The position numbers were made by a program, and so were the translations under genes. A model generated the notes under the pieces. That model did not search any database and was not told the origin of the DNA. It saw only the letters and a list, made by a program, of their open reading frames with translations. Positions 1-12,219 of a stretch of DNA of 64,000 bases are shown in pieces (positions within the stretch are counted from its first letter, which is position 1; each line of letters begins with the position of its first letter). The DNA lies in assembly GCA_963662175.1 (NCBI GenBank), contig OY759227.1:5178501-5242500 (forward strand), in the 5' to 3' direction. This DNA is from Aradus depressus (taxonomy: Eukaryota; Arthropoda; Insecta; Hemiptera; Aradidae).

Positions 1-848
1 GTAGGAATTTCCGAATTACTATATTGAGATTCGAATTGTTTTCTAGTATGCTTATCTATTGCATTAATTGCTAAATGCATTATAAAAAAATCAGAAATAT
101 CACTTAATCCAAGTGCCTTTATAGCATTAAAATTATCTTCATAAGTATCTAAGAATAATTGAAAATTACTGGAATTGTCTTCATTAAAGAGTTTAAAGTT
201 AAGTATTTTCATAAAATGATAAGAAGCAATAATTATTTTATTGCTGTATCGATCAATTAATTTTTGATATGCCAGTTCATAATTTTCGGCTCGAAATTCA
301 ATCGATTCTATTGTTTGAGAAGCTGGATATTTGAGTAAAGTTCTAAGATAAGCGAACTTCTCAATATCACTTAAATTAACATTATGAATTAAAGTATTAT
401 ATAAAGAAATAAAGCTAGGAAACATTTCGTAATTCCCAGTAAAAGTTTCTATGTTTATAGTCGGAAGTTTACCCTTCTTAAATAATAATTCAGGGTTTGA
501 TTCACTATAATAAGTCTTTTCTAAGTCAAAAACTGACTTACCTTTAGTTTTAAAGTTTTCTTGAATTAACTTATTGTGTGCAGCCTTGATCGCAAAGTAG
601 AAATCTTCAAATTGACAGGAAATTTCTAGCACATCTATTTGATGAGATTCCATTTCAGACGTTAATGGCTCTATTTGTAAGATAATTTCATTAAATTCAG
701 CCATGGTATCGTCAACTTTACTAGCTCTTGCTAGAAAAACATCTTCTTTCTCTGGTAAATTATTAATTAATTCATAAGTAATTTTTGTATGTGTCAGGAA
801 TCTGTCTTTACGAGAAAGTAAAGCATTCAGCTGACTTGAAATGGATGA
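1..848 (-). CDS. BEL/Pao retrotransposon Gag (DUF1759 type), partial
   Basis: An open frame of about 282 codons runs from a TAA at 849-851 leftwards off the window edge with no internal stop. It contains the DUF1759 hallmark: a core of the form LPxINIxTFxGNYEMFPSF, followed by LSDIEKFAYLRTLLKYPA and an ENYELAYQKLIDRYSN block. This family forms the Gag-like N-terminal part of BEL/Pao polyproteins and builds the particle that packages element RNA. There is no good ATG near the upstream end. A CAG acceptor-like site lies at about 833, so the frame could start in an exon or be 5'-truncated. No pol or LTR is visible because the element leaves the window. The family call is firm; whether the copy is intact is unknown. 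Confidence 0.85.
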
Positions 849-851
849 TTA

Positions 852-1992
852 ACATAAACAAATTAAAGTATAAATACAATATTTGGAAAATTGCAACAAA
901 TATGTAAATAGTTAATCATACAAATTTTCATTATTTGATAATTACAATAAGTATCTTCAAAGAAATAAAACTAATTTCTCTTTATAAAATGTAACAAGAA
1001 ATTCAAAATAAAAATGAATAATATAATTATTTAGTCTCTCCAGCTAATTAATTTTAATACAGTTTTAAAAACTGTATAAACAAGAACAAAAAAATAATTC
1101 CTTTTTGTCTTCTGTATACCAGAAAGGAATTAGGTATACATGAAACAAACATGAAAGTAAGGAGAAAGCCTTCCTCCCTCACGATTACAATTTTTCCGGC
1201 CAAATTATATTTTGATCTACTTGAACAATATAATAATTCGGCCCGGCCTAGGACCAATTATGTTTTGAATGGTAGCTTTTTTATATTGGGAGCAAGTGGA
1301 CTGTATTAAAGAAAATGAACATGAGATTATATAGAGGGAGGGAAGGATAGAGACAAAAGTAGGTACCTTAGTTTGAGGTGAATCGCCGGGACAGCCGGTA
1401 TATTCAGTGTACTTCCACATACAGTACTGTAAGGGGTCCGGTGGTTCTTCTCGCATACGTATGGTAGTTCCACATATACTGGTTGACTATAGAGGCGCCT
1501 CTTATACGTCCAGAATCCGGAACATCCATTTACATACGTGTAGACAGCAGGAACGCTCCTTACATACTGAAGTCTCTTTGGAGGGGAGGGGAGAGAGCCT
1601 CTTTATCTCATCAGGCAGGCTATTTCCTGTATACACCTAGAGTACCATCTCCATCCATTCCCAGAAAACGGGACAATTGATCTGGACTGGTACGAAACAA
1701 TATTTTATGAATGAAATTTAATATTTGTTTGTAAACAATGGGGTAGAGAAAATTTAACCTCCCATTGAAAAGTTACGAACGAGACCGAACTAGTTCGTTT
1801 ATGAGGAACGAAACCGAACTGGTACAGAAGATGACCAACCTGGTTCATTAAGTGAACCGTTCATTTAGTGACCGGTAACCATATTTCTGGATAGGGATAT
1901 CCGATTTTCTTATAATAAAGTAGAGATATAATTTTTTTTTATTATTAGAATTTTTTTTTATTTTTGAATATATCAATCTACCGAGAATATAA
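852..1992. other. AT-rich intergenic stretch, no gene recognised
   Basis: About 1.1 kb without a credible coding region. Short open frames at 1217-1680 overlap on both strands and show no domain, codon bias or conservation elsewhere in the window. The stretch ends at the outer edge of the gypsy 3' LTR. Confidence 0.6.
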
Positions 1993-3881
1993 TGCAATGA
2001 CCTGTGGGTGCGGGTTCGTAGCTCCGTCTCACCTGGCAACCAAATGCTACAAAAATTTCCCTCAATGTCACAGGGTGATGCCCGGGTGTACAAAGAGTGG
2101 AAAGAGATATTCTAATCCAAAGGGTTTTCGTGGGCCCACCAAGATCTTCGGATCGTGGACAGTACAATGTTTCAAACCGCTTCAGATGTTAATTTGGTTC
2201 TATTCTTATAGGATGATCAGCCTGAACAAAGTTTACACTTTATTAAGACTGCCCTTCCCTCAACCACTTGAAGAAAAATCAGGAATGTAAATGATAATTC
2301 ACGACTTTTAAAAGAAAATGTATATTATAAATTGAAACAAAACAAATTAAAAAAAATAAAACAAACTATATATATTAAGAATGAATCTACAGATTTGCAT
2401 GTAGTACGAGGCGCTGAACAAAAACTTTAGAATTATTAAAGTGCTTTTATTAAATTAAGGGTTAAATTCCCCGACTCTTATACTAGAAGAGTAATGTAAG
2501 CCTAAATTCTGTAGTGAGCGATCTCATCGAAATGTACTCATACAGGTACTTTACCAAAAGAAAATGATAATATAACGTAAGATAATGGCCACATAGACTT
2601 GTAATATAACTGACATAGATAATATATATCTACAGGCAAATGAAATTTAAAAAAAAAAAAAAAACTTGAATCACTGAGATTATGAAATAAAAACAAATTT
2701 GACAAAACTCTCGTGGTGACTTAAAAAAAAAAATTGTTCAACTTCACCCGAATCCGTGGGAATCGTCCAGTCGATTCCGCCAGAAAGATCGAGGTCACTT
2801 TAGGGTTGAATGATGGCTTCAACTGCTCCTTTAGTGTTGGGATATTTACATCATGGTAGAGGTGGACTGGAATTCATAAAAATATAGATACAGGAAAATG
2901 GATGTTCAAAAAGATGAATTTGGTGAGATGAATATGGAAGTTTTTTACCGGAGAAATAGCTGAAGGTTCATAATGTAAATGGTGGATGATTGAATGTCAA
3001 ATAGATTAAGAATATGAACCGCATAGGTGGTCTGCAGATCCAGCTTGCGTTCAAAAGAAGGGAGGACACTTGTTTTGACGAAACCTTTTGAGAAATTGTA
3101 AGTCTTGAAGAGAAGCCCACTCCAACACGCTATCTCTTCAGGGCCTGACGTAACTGACGATCTGAGCATGTCCATCTAGAACGTTCTAGAAGGTTCGAAA
3201 ACAAATGAAGTCAGCGGATGATAATGGAGGTGCATTTCCGCTGCCAGTGTTGTATATTTTGAAGGAATATTCTTCTGGAGTAATGTATACGTCTCTTTTC
3301 TATTTTTCCATTATCCACAATTAATTTTGGGTGATAGAAATTCATCTCAGACGTAATTGAGCATACAAAAATAAAAGGTAAAATTCTTGAAATATATACT
3401 GGGGACGAAATGTCTGAGAAACAAAGAAGGTTTCATCCGGGTTATCCTTGTTATTATTGTCTATTTATATTTTTCGCACAAACACTAATTCACACGGTTC
3501 TTGAAACTGTTTTGTCACCAAGAGACACAAAACAACAATATTTACACAATATAAATATTTTTTATCGTCCATTTTCTACTCATATATGGCGAAATTACAA
3601 TGCAAACTATAAGCAGGTATGTTATAATTGAAATTCTACTTGCATTATATGATTCACGTCTGTCTGGTTAGTACCATTTATGTGTCTTACTTTCAGTGGA
3701 AAATTATTATATAGTTGGTGATCTATATATATAAAGTCACGGAAGGAAGGCTTCACTAATTTGCTCATTCTGACAAATATAATTTGTGGCAACTCCACAA
3801 AAGAGACAGGTTCGACCCCTTTGAATGGATATAAATGAAAAAAAAAGTGAAATGAGAATGTCAACTCTTGATATCTCTACA
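1993..3881 (-). repeat. 3' LTR of gypsy element 1 (1889 bp)
   Basis: This stretch aligns end to end with 10227-12732 apart from scattered substitutions and two SINE insertions in the other copy. The ends are TGCAATG and TCTCTACA. Short open frames inside it (1973-2290, 2945-3175, 3410-3631) have no recognisable domain and at least one is not preserved in the other LTR, so they are not annotated as genes. A heat-shock element lies at 3178-3197. At almost 1.9 kb this is unusually long for a Ty3/gypsy LTR. Confidence 0.9.
3178..3197. promoter_or_regulatory. Perfect heat-shock element in the 3' LTR
   Basis: The core reads GAAcgTTCtaGAAggTTC: four alternating 5 bp units nGAAn/nTTCn with no mismatch, the canonical binding array for a heat-shock factor trimer. 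A shorter GAAtaTTC array lies about 75 bp away, near 3264-3275. The identical array sits in the 5' LTR. A stress-responsive LTR promoter is an inference; I found no convincing TATA box to place the start site. Confidence 0.7.
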
Positions 3882-4640
3882 TTATTCCCCACGTTAATTT
3901 TGAGAATAAAATTAAATTGAAAAATCCGGATGGAGTGACATAAGGAAACGAATCAGACGGGTTGAAAAACAATTGAATTTTTATTCTGTAGCAACGCCTT
4001 CCACTGATGGATCCTCAATTATACATTACGTCGCTTCGCCTTTGTGCAAACGGGCCACAATTAAAGACAAATTATAAATTAAATAAATTAAACAAATTTT
4101 CCTTTCGGTTTCTCCCAGCGATATAATCCTACTAAGGGTTCGTACCCTATTTCGAGCCCATTTGGTCACTCAATCAAAAAAAAAAAATATCAATACTATA
4201 AAGGACCCCCATTCACGGCAGTTCACTTCCTAACTAATTATTCTTGAGGTGGCTTTCTACCTACTCTCAAATTACGTCGACAGATACAATGTATCTCTAT
4301 ATATAATAATTTCCCCCCATTCCCTACTTTATATATCTAATATATATATAATCTTCGGGAGAAAACGAAACACTTCTCACAAGATATTACTTTTCCGGAA
4401 CATGGCCGGGTGGTTGGAATGCACAAAAGAAAAACGTACACATTTACTCGATGAAACAATGGATATGGAATAAAGTAAAATTTTTCATCATAAATCTCCG
4501 GATCCACCCTCCCTTTCACAAATTACGTACGAATAGAATATATTACTTTGCCTTTAATAGATGACTTAAACAAATCAAATCAAATATATATGAAAAAAAA
4601 AATTTTAATTATAAAAAAAAATTTCAAAAGATGTAGACAT
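3882..4640 (-). other. Polypurine tract and 3' untranslated region of gypsy element 1
   Basis: Directly inside the 3' LTR the minus strand reads ACGTGGGGAATAA (3882-3894), a purine-rich run in the position of the plus-strand primer. The remaining 740 bp up to the pol stop is AT-rich. No env-like frame was found in it. Confidence 0.6.
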
Positions 4641-5633
4641 TTAGGCCTTCTCTGGCAGATGGTATGGCTTCATTAAATTTGCGTGAAATTTTCCCCTTTG
4701 GATGTTTTCATCCATCGGATAAACTAATAAAAAGGTGGTATTCCCGTAGGAGTGTACTATTTTAAAAGGTCCTTCAAATAACGGTTTAAATTTATGTGCC
4801 TGATGGGCTGCATCGTCGACTATACGAGCTGACTTGATCAATACAAGATCTCCGATTTTAAAATTATGAAAAATTTTTCCCTCGTTAAAAAATTTTGCCC
4901 TTGTCTCCCCTGTCCTTTGAAAGTTGCGTTCCACCCTATTGCGCAGCCGAAATAACTCCATGTCCTTCAAATAAGGATCTAATTGGCCTGGGTTCACCTG
5001 AACTAACTTAGAAAATATGTGTGGGTTATATGTTTTTGCCCTGTAAGGACCTCACAAGGATAGGCCTTGATGGTACTATGGTATGTATTATTAAGGATGA
5101 ATTCAATATTGGGCAAATGGTTAGACCACGAATTATGCCTTTCAGGAAGTAAAAGACGCATGAAACTTCCGACCCCCCGGTTCACGCGTTCCGACAGGTT
5201 ACTCCTGGGGTGTCGCACAGAGGCGAAGACCAACTGAATGTCGAGTCGAGACAGACTATCCTGCCAGAGCCTGCTAGTGAATTGAGTCCCATGATCCACC
5301 AACATTCTGTCAGGTGTGCCTAGCTCCCTGACAAACCGATGCAACTTCCAAACAGCGGCCTGCGCAGTTGCTACCCGGGTTGCATACATTTTAACAAATT
5401 TGGAAAAATTATCTACGAAAACGAGAACATACTTGACGGACCCTTTCCCTCTGGGAAGTAGTCCAAGCTAATCCACACTAACTAACTCCAGTGGTGCTGT
5501 GGTCTTAATCCACTTATATTCTGCTTGGTAGGTGCGATTTGACACCTTATTTAGCTGGCACTTATGGCACGAACGAAGGATTTTACGTATGCCCTCCATC
5601 AAGTTTGTTATGTGATAGTGTTGGTTGATAATG
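4641..5633 (-). pseudogene. Gypsy element 1 integrase
   Basis: Reading leftwards from 5633, the frame gives the integrase zinc-binding region with an intact CHKC pair, then the DDE core. The first catalytic Asp is in LVSVD, the second in LVDHGTQFTSR, and the Glu in NLSERVNRG. A TAG stop follows the first Asp directly, near 5470. A second break near 5000 separates the core from a C-terminal domain (4641-4997) ending in a GKFHANLMKPYH motif, which closes the homologous pol at 60245 as well. The protein would insert element cDNA into the chromosome. The stop and frameshift make it non-functional. Confidence 0.85.
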
Positions 5634-7347
5634 TTAAAAAAGTTTCAGTGTACCAATGTGCAGATCGGTTTCATGCACATGGGTGATAAATATTTTGTGT
5701 AAGTGTAAGGGTACTAGAATTCTGAAGGGTTTGTTGTTTTTCTGTGTAAGGATGATATTGTTGTGACATGTGTACTTGAGTGTTCTGTATTGCAAAAATT
5801 GCTGAGGTCCTTGGGTGAGCTGCTGGTGTATGTGTTCAGGGATGTCTTGGGTGCTGTAGTGTAGTGGAAACGTGTTAATTAGTTCTTTGATTGAATTGTT
5901 GTGCGGATTGTGAAAAATGTGATTAATTTGTGCTTCGTTTTCCTTGTATTTACTATTATGTGTGGTGGTTGTGGCCATTTGTCGCGATAATATGTCCGGA
6001 ACTGTGTTTTCAACGCCCTTGATGTGGCTATTTTCGAAATTGTATTGCTGTAAGAATAGACTCCACCTCATTAACCTGTTGGTCGTATTCTTACAGTGTT
6101 TTATGAAAATAAGGCTTTTATGGTCGGTCATTATAAAGAAATTTCGGCCAGCCAGATCGTTGGATGGCCCATGTAATTGCCAGCAACTCGAACTCCGTGA
6201 TGGTATAACTCTTCTCGGCACTCTTCAATAATCGACTAGCGAAGGCCACTACTCCAACAATACCTCTATCATCCTTCTGAAAAAGTTGGGCTGCCACAGC
6301 ATGTCCACTCGCATCCGCATGTAAAAAGAATGGTCTATTAAAGTCTGGGTGAGTCAAGATGACGTTTTCGATAAAAAGGTTCTTAATTTCACTTAAAATT
6401 TTGTCTTCCCCCTTCCCCCATTTCCAAAGGGCGTTCTTCTTTAACAAATGAGCCAAATTCGCGACAGACTGTGCGTAAAATTTTGAAAAGCGTTGATAAT
6501 AATTCGTTAGGCCAAGAAATCCGCGAAGTTCAGTCTGGTTTTTCGGAGTCGGAAAATTTTGAATACTTTCTATTTTCTTAGGCTGCGGCTTGATACCATC
6601 AACAGTTAAAATGAACCCTACATACTCCACCTCTCGTCGAAAAAATATTGACTTCTTTAAATTAATAGTGACGTTGTTGTATCGCAGCGTGGAAAATAAC
6701 CTAACCAATAAATCCAAATGTTCTCCCTCTGACTGGGACCGTCACAATAAATCATCAACGTAGGGAGAAATTTGATTGTTAAAACCCTGAAGAACTTGTT
6801 CTAAACCCCTCCCAAGTGCGCTCAAAGATACGGATAAGCCGAACGGGACTCTACAAAAATGATATACCTTCTCATTATGCATGAAACCCGTGTATTCTCG
6901 GCTATCAGGATGTAGATCCACCTGCCAAAAGCTCTTAGTTAGATCTATGGTACTCAACACATTTTGCTGCCCACACTGCCGCAGGATCTCATCGATGGAC
7001 TGCGACGTCTCATAGTCTGGCACGAGTCGAGCATTCAGGTGTCTGGCATCCAGACATATCCGAATTTGGCCACTGGACTTGGTAACTATAACAATAGGAT
7101 TAATATAAGAACTACGGCTACGTTCAATAATTCCAGCTCCCAACATGCGATCTATCTCCAACTGAACTGCCTCCCGTTGAAATTCGCGAATTTTATATGG
7201 TTTAATTTTATAAGATTCCAAATTGTTCACCCTGAGCTGATACTGGAAATCCCGAATAACTCCTGGGTTTTCTGAAAAGATGTCCCGGAAATTTATTAAA
7301 ATGTGGTGAAATTCCTCTATACTCTTTGGCTCTAGAGTGCCATTCAT
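5634..7347 (-). pseudogene. Gypsy element 1 reverse transcriptase and RNase H
   Basis: Read on the minus strand from 7347, the RT fingers and palm appear with RICLDARHLN, STIDLTKSFWQVDL, RVPFGLSVS and a SPYVDDLL catalytic box. A stop follows that box at about 6742. The frame resumes with VEYVGFIL and LRGFLGLTNYYQRF, then RNase H with HADASG and a TITEFELLAITWAI stretch. A frameshift near 6150-6220 moves the TDHKSL and RLMRWSLFLQQ blocks into another frame that ends at 5634. All three breaks are visible by comparison with the uninterrupted pol at 60478-63534, its close relative. The catalytic YVDD is shared by both copies. Confidence 0.88.
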
Positions 7348-7380
7348 TGCTCGAATATCCTCGATTTTCTAATCAATCAC

Positions 7381-7911
7381 CTACTCCACATCTGCGGAAA
7401 CCGATTCTTCCAATATTCTACATGACAGGTTCTGGGTGTGATGTTTTTCGAGGCCTTCATCCTCTAAGAAAGGGATTTCAACAACTTTGTTTGACTCTAC
7501 CGTTAATTGTACACTCCTTTTTTCAAAATTCAAAATGGCTTGTTGGGCTCTAAAAAATTCGTTTCCTAATATTAAGGAATATGAAAGATCGGGTACTACT
7601 AAAAATCTAATGTCAATGGGAATGTTTTGGAAGTGCACAGTAAATATTGATTGGTATCGAACCGGCTTCGATTTCTTATTTGTGGCCGTTATAATGGTAC
7701 AATGGACTACGGGAAGGGTCTCTACTTGAAATTGTTCCTTAATCTCGGAATGGAACTTTTCACTAATTGCGTTTATGGTGCTACCAGAATCAAGGAGTGC
7801 ATTGGTTGACAGATTTGAAATTTGGACTACGATTTCTGGACAGTAAAATTTTGTTTGATCCTGGTCCATGGGGTTTTCATATAACAAAAGATCATTAAAT
7901 TCCTTTCTCAA
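7381..7911 (-). pseudogene. Gypsy element 1 aspartic protease region
   Basis: The open frame contains LLDSGSTINAIS, the retropepsin active site of D-S-G-S/T type, followed by LVVPDLSYSLILGNEFF, the flap-to-C-terminal part typical of gypsy proteases. It matures Gag and Pol. It ends at a stop before the RT frame, so Pol is interrupted here. The active-site residues are intact, unlike the relative at 60478-63534, where the same position reads DCDS. Confidence 0.85.
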
Positions 7912-10111
7912 AGATTGAATTCTGTCATCAGACTGTGGTGGTGAATGGCGCTCTTTGCCATCATCCTATTCGACTTTTGGTTCGGTGAATTTACTATTTG
8001 GTTTCTGTTCGGGTGGTTCGTTATTTGGTCTTTCCTTAAACTTTGAATTTTGAAAATTTTTAAAAGGTCCCTGGTTATAATAATGTTGATTATAATTTTG
8101 TCTTCCCCTCTCTGTCCAAGGTGGATGCCGTTTTTGATTATAGTTATTCCCTTAAAAATTTTGCTCCCGATCTGAAAAATTTGTCCTAGGTGGTGGCTGC
8201 CTCGGATATGGCGAATACTTCACCCCTTGCCCTAAAGGATATGAATTTCAATTTTGTCGATTGTCCCAGTTGGATTCTCCTGGCACATATACGTTTCCCC
8301 GTTCAAATTGGTCCCTACTAGCTCTTTGATCCCCTAACTGATTTCCCCCTCTTGAAATTTCCCCTGACTGATTTTCTCCCCCAAATATTCTGTCCCTATT
8401 TCGATTGTCCCTAAACTTCCGCGGTCCCCTAATTTTGGCTGCCCCAACCCAGTCTAAAACGTCAATAAAACTCGAAATTGTTTTTACCCCTTGATAGATA
8501 ATAATATTTTCAACCTCCTCACCAAAATGGTTCGCAACAGTTTTGCATATGAATTCCTCAGTCAGAGGATTTTGGCATTCTCGCGCCCTTATAACGAGAT
8601 TCGTAAAATATTCTTGGGGTGACAAATTCCCAGACGTCTGGAAATATGACCCTTGTTCTAACTCTCCCAATACCACGGCGTCACATGATGGTTCACAGAA
8701 ACGTTCCCTAAAACTATCCTGATATTCCCCAAAAGTTCTTATTTTATGGCTATGAATTTTCCAATGGATCAGAGCATCCCCCAGTAAGTGACTATTCAAA
8801 AATTCATTTAACCCCATAGACCCCCCACAAAGACGGTATTGCGAAGTTAGTGATTCTAAGAAAGACACTGGGTTGTCTAAACGGTGGTTACGGAATCTAA
8901 CCATTTTGCCTTGATTGAGATTTTTTGTCGGAGCAATGTGTGGTTTAATAATGCTAGTGAATGCGAGAGTGATCTATCTGTTGGTGTTATATCTAGGTTT
9001 GGTGTTTGTGAAAAGTTCCCCCCTTGAAATTTCGATTCCTCCTGGTCACTATGGTCATCTAAAATTTGGAAGGGTTGTGTTCGAAATTCTGCCCTATCTA
9101 AATTCTGCTGTACAATCTTTTCAAAATGTCTTTGTACCTTCTCATCCCTTTCTTCTGCCTGTTTACGAAATTCTTCCCGGACCTTCTTAATCTGTCCATC
9201 TACTTTCTCACTAATTCCCCCCAATTTACTACCCTGTAAACTAATCTCTTGTAATAACTTTGTCTCCGTCTCAACCAGGTTGTCCAATACTTTCTGCTCA
9301 GTATTCGAAAATTTCACGGTCAGTTCCTCCTCTAACTTTCCTTGCCGACCTTCTAACACTTGCATTCTTTCCTCGACTTCTACCTTCTCCTCCCCTAGCT
9401 GATATTGTACTTTCTTAATGGCCAGATGGTTTGCCCCGGCCAGCTGATTTAAATTTTCAATCTCTGACTTTATAGACCCGATTTCCATCCTTAATGCTTG
9501 CTGACCTTTGGAGAGCCTACTATCCATACAACCTAACTCCTCTTGAACTTCATAAACTTCCCATGCACACTATTTTCCAAAACTTCAATTTGGTTCCCTA
9601 ACTCTGATTTTAATTTATTATTATCTTCTCGTAAACATTGAACCTTCTTATCTAAATCAAAAATTTTGTTATTGAGAGATTGGTCTAAATTATTAATTTT
9701 ATTTCCTAAATCTGTTCTCAAATTTAAATTGTCTTCTTTCAGACTCTCAGTATTGTTCTTTAATTCGGTTTTTAAATCTAAATTATCTTCTTTTAAACTT
9801 TCAATCTTATTTTCTAAACTCTCACTATTATTCTTTAACTCGGTTTTTAAATCTAAATTTAACTTCATCATAAAATTCATAAGGGATTTTACGTCCAATG
9901 GAGACACTACCTCGGCCTCTCTGGCCCTTTTCTTAGACCTGGTTGCCATTGCTACTGGTCTATTGTCAAACTCAACCTCCGTACTATCCATCTGTTCGTC
10001 AATCTCTACAGTCTTTTCTGTTTCGTCCAGTCTGGTAATTTTGTCACTAATAATTTCGTCTTCACCGACTACCTGCTCCACAGTTTGATCTAACTCACCT
10101 TTGTCTGACAT
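7912..10111 (-). pseudogene. Gypsy element 1 Gag, broken into several frames
   Basis: ATG at 10111 opens 192 codons rich in repeated DNLDLKTELKNN-type heptads, a long coiled coil. After a frameshift near 9530 a second coiled-coil section runs to 8877. A further shift leads at 8904 into a capsid-like helical region (LNEFLNSHLLGDALIHWKI, SPQEYFTNLVIRARECQNP) and an Arg/Gly/Asn-rich nucleic-acid-binding tail instead of a CCHC knuckle, ending near 7912. A coiled-coil N-terminus plus basic tail is seen again in the Gag pieces at 54844-55857 and 63535-64000. This protein would form the retrotransposon particle. Confidence 0.8.
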
Positions 10112-10226
10112 CGCTCACTCAAAATCACTTGATTTTTCTTCCAAGCGATTCGCAACCTGCGCCGTCCTCCGAAAACCCTGGATTTATCGACCTAAGTTTG
10201 ATCCCCACAAAGGCATGCCAAAAAAA
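10112..10226 (-). other. Leader of gypsy element 1 with possible primer-binding site
   Basis: Only 115 bp separate the 5' LTR from the Gag ATG. On the minus strand a TGGCATGCC string starts at 10220, six bases inside the LTR; TGG fits the CCA end of a tRNA primer. I could not assign the tRNA. Confidence 0.4.
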
Positions 10227-10619
10227 TGCAATGGCCTGTGGGTGCGGGTTTGTAGCTCCGTCTCACCTGGCATCCAAATGCTACAAAAAGTTCCCTCAAT
10301 GTCACAGGGTGATGCCCGGGTGTACAAAGAGTGGAAAGAGATATTCTAATCCAAAGGGTTTTCGTGGGCCCACCAAGATCTTCGGATCGTGGACAGCACA
10401 ATGTTTCAAACCGCTTTAGATGTTAATTTGGTTGTATTCTTATAGGATGATCAGCCTGAACAAAGTTTACACTTTATTAAGACTGCCCTTCCATCAACCA
10501 CCTGAAGAAAAATCAGGAATGTGAATGATAATTCACGACTTTAAAAGAAAATGTATATTATAAATTGAAACAAAAAAAATATAAAAAAAATAAAACAAAC
10601 AATATATATATATATATAT

Positions 10620-10860
10620 AAGCACGCCGTCCTTCGGATGGGACGTTAAGCGATGGTCCCGAGCCTGTACGATGTCAGGTACTCGTTAAAGACCCCTACC
10701 CTAGATGAATAAAAATTTAGGGTAGGCAAAATTTAGGACTCCCACAGTATAGTCGGGCTCATGTCCACCAGAGTGACGAAAGAGCGTTCTGGTAGTAGGC
10801 GATATGACCTCGTAGTTAAAGCCCGGGCATGAGTCATAAAACCTAACCTAACCTAACCTA
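10620..10860 (+). mobile_element. 5'-truncated tRNA-derived SINE with CCTAA-repeat tail
   Basis: The body (AAGCACGCCGTCCTTCGGAT onwards) matches the reverse complement of 12220-12450. The tRNA-like head is missing and the copy starts inside a TA-rich stretch of the LTR. The tail is CCTAA repeated four times (about 10841-10860), the same word as the insect telomere repeat TTAGG read on the other strand. In the full-length copy the tail is AAACC-like, so the tail unit varies between copies. Confidence 0.85.
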
Positions 10861-11669
10861 TATTAAGAATGAATCTACAGATTTGCGTGAGGCGCTGAAC
10901 AAAAACTTTAGAATTATTAAAGCGCTTTTATTAAATTAAGGGTTAAATTCCCCGACTCCTATACTAGAAGAGTAATGTAAGCCTAAATTCTGTAGTGAGC
11001 GATCTCATCGAAATGTACACATACAGGTACTTTACCAAAAGTAAAAGATAATATAACGTAAGATAATGGCCACATAGACGAAATTAGTAATTTAACAAAC
11101 AATAGAAAATATATATCTACAGGCAAATGAAATAAAAAAAAAACAAAAAAAAACTTGAATCACTGAGATTATGAAATAAAAACAAATTCGACAAAACTCT
11201 CGTGGTGACTTAAAAAAAAAAAGAATTGTTCAATTTCACCCGAATCCGTGGGAATGGTCCAGTCGATTCCGCCAGAAAGATCGAGGATACTTTAGGGTTG
11301 AATGATGGCTTCAACTGCTCCTTTAGTGTTGGGATATTTACATCATGGTAGAGGTGTACTGGAATTCATAAAAACATAGATACAGGAAAATGGATGTTCA
11401 AAAAGATGAATTTGGTGAGATGAATATGGAAGTATTTAACCGGAAATAGCTGAAGGTTCATAATGTAAATGGTGGATGATTGAATGTCAAATAGATTAAG
11501 AATATGAACCGCATAGGTGGTCCGCAGATCCAGCTAGCATTCAAAAGAAGGGAGGACACTTGTTTTGACGAAACCTTTTGAGAAATTGTAAGTCTTGAAG
11601 AGAAGCCCACTCCAACACGCTATCTCTTCAGGGCCTGACAAGTAACTGACGATCTGAGCATGTCCATCT

Positions 11670-11689
11670 AGAACGTTCTAGAAGGTTCG
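11670..11689. promoter_or_regulatory. Perfect heat-shock element in the 5' LTR
   Basis: The four-unit GAA/TTC array is identical to that at 3178-3197. Here it lies in the LTR copy that would drive the element. Conservation of all twelve specific bases in both LTRs is expected from LTR identity and does not by itself prove selection. Confidence 0.7.
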
Positions 11690-12219
11690 AAAACAAATGA
11701 AGTCAGCGGATGATAATGGAGGTGCATTTCCGCTGCCAGTGTTATATATTTTGAAGGAATATTCTTCTGGAGTAATGTATACGTCTCTTTTCTATTTTTT
11801 CATTATCCACAATTAATTTTGGGTGATAGAAATTCATCTCAGGTGGAATTGAGCATACAAAAATAAAAGGTAAAATTCTTGAAATATATACTGGGGACGA
11901 AATGTCTGAGAAACAAAGAAGGTTTCATCTGGGTTATCCTTGTTATTATTGTCTATTTATATTTTTTGCACAAACACTAATTCACACGGTTCTTGAAACT
12001 GTTTTGTCACCAAGAGACACAAAACAACAATATTTACACAATATAAATATTTTTTATCGTCCATTTTCTACTCATATATGGCGAAATTACAATGCAAACT
12101 ATAAGCAGGTATGTTATAATTGAAATTCTACTTGCATTATATGATTCACGTCTGTCTGGTTAGTACCATTTATGTGTCTTACTTTCAGTGGGAAATTATT
12201 ATATAGTTGGTGATCAATA

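Noticed and set aside
2945..3175. 76-codon minus-strand frame in the 3' LTR
   Set aside because: The other LTR has an indel that breaks this frame, so there is no coding constraint.
9666..10088. 140-codon plus-strand frame
   Set aside because: It is the antisense shadow of the coiled-coil part of Gag; the low-complexity heptads keep the opposite frame open.
10129..10419. Cys-containing frame (also at 1964-2290) seen in both copies of the long repeat
   Set aside because: It is preserved only because both copies are LTRs of one young element. It starts outside the LTR in one copy, has no domain, and lies antisense to the direction of the element.
10840..10860. Telomere or internal telomeric repeat
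   Set aside because: Only four CCTAA units, at the exact 3' end of a SINE copy; explained as its tail.
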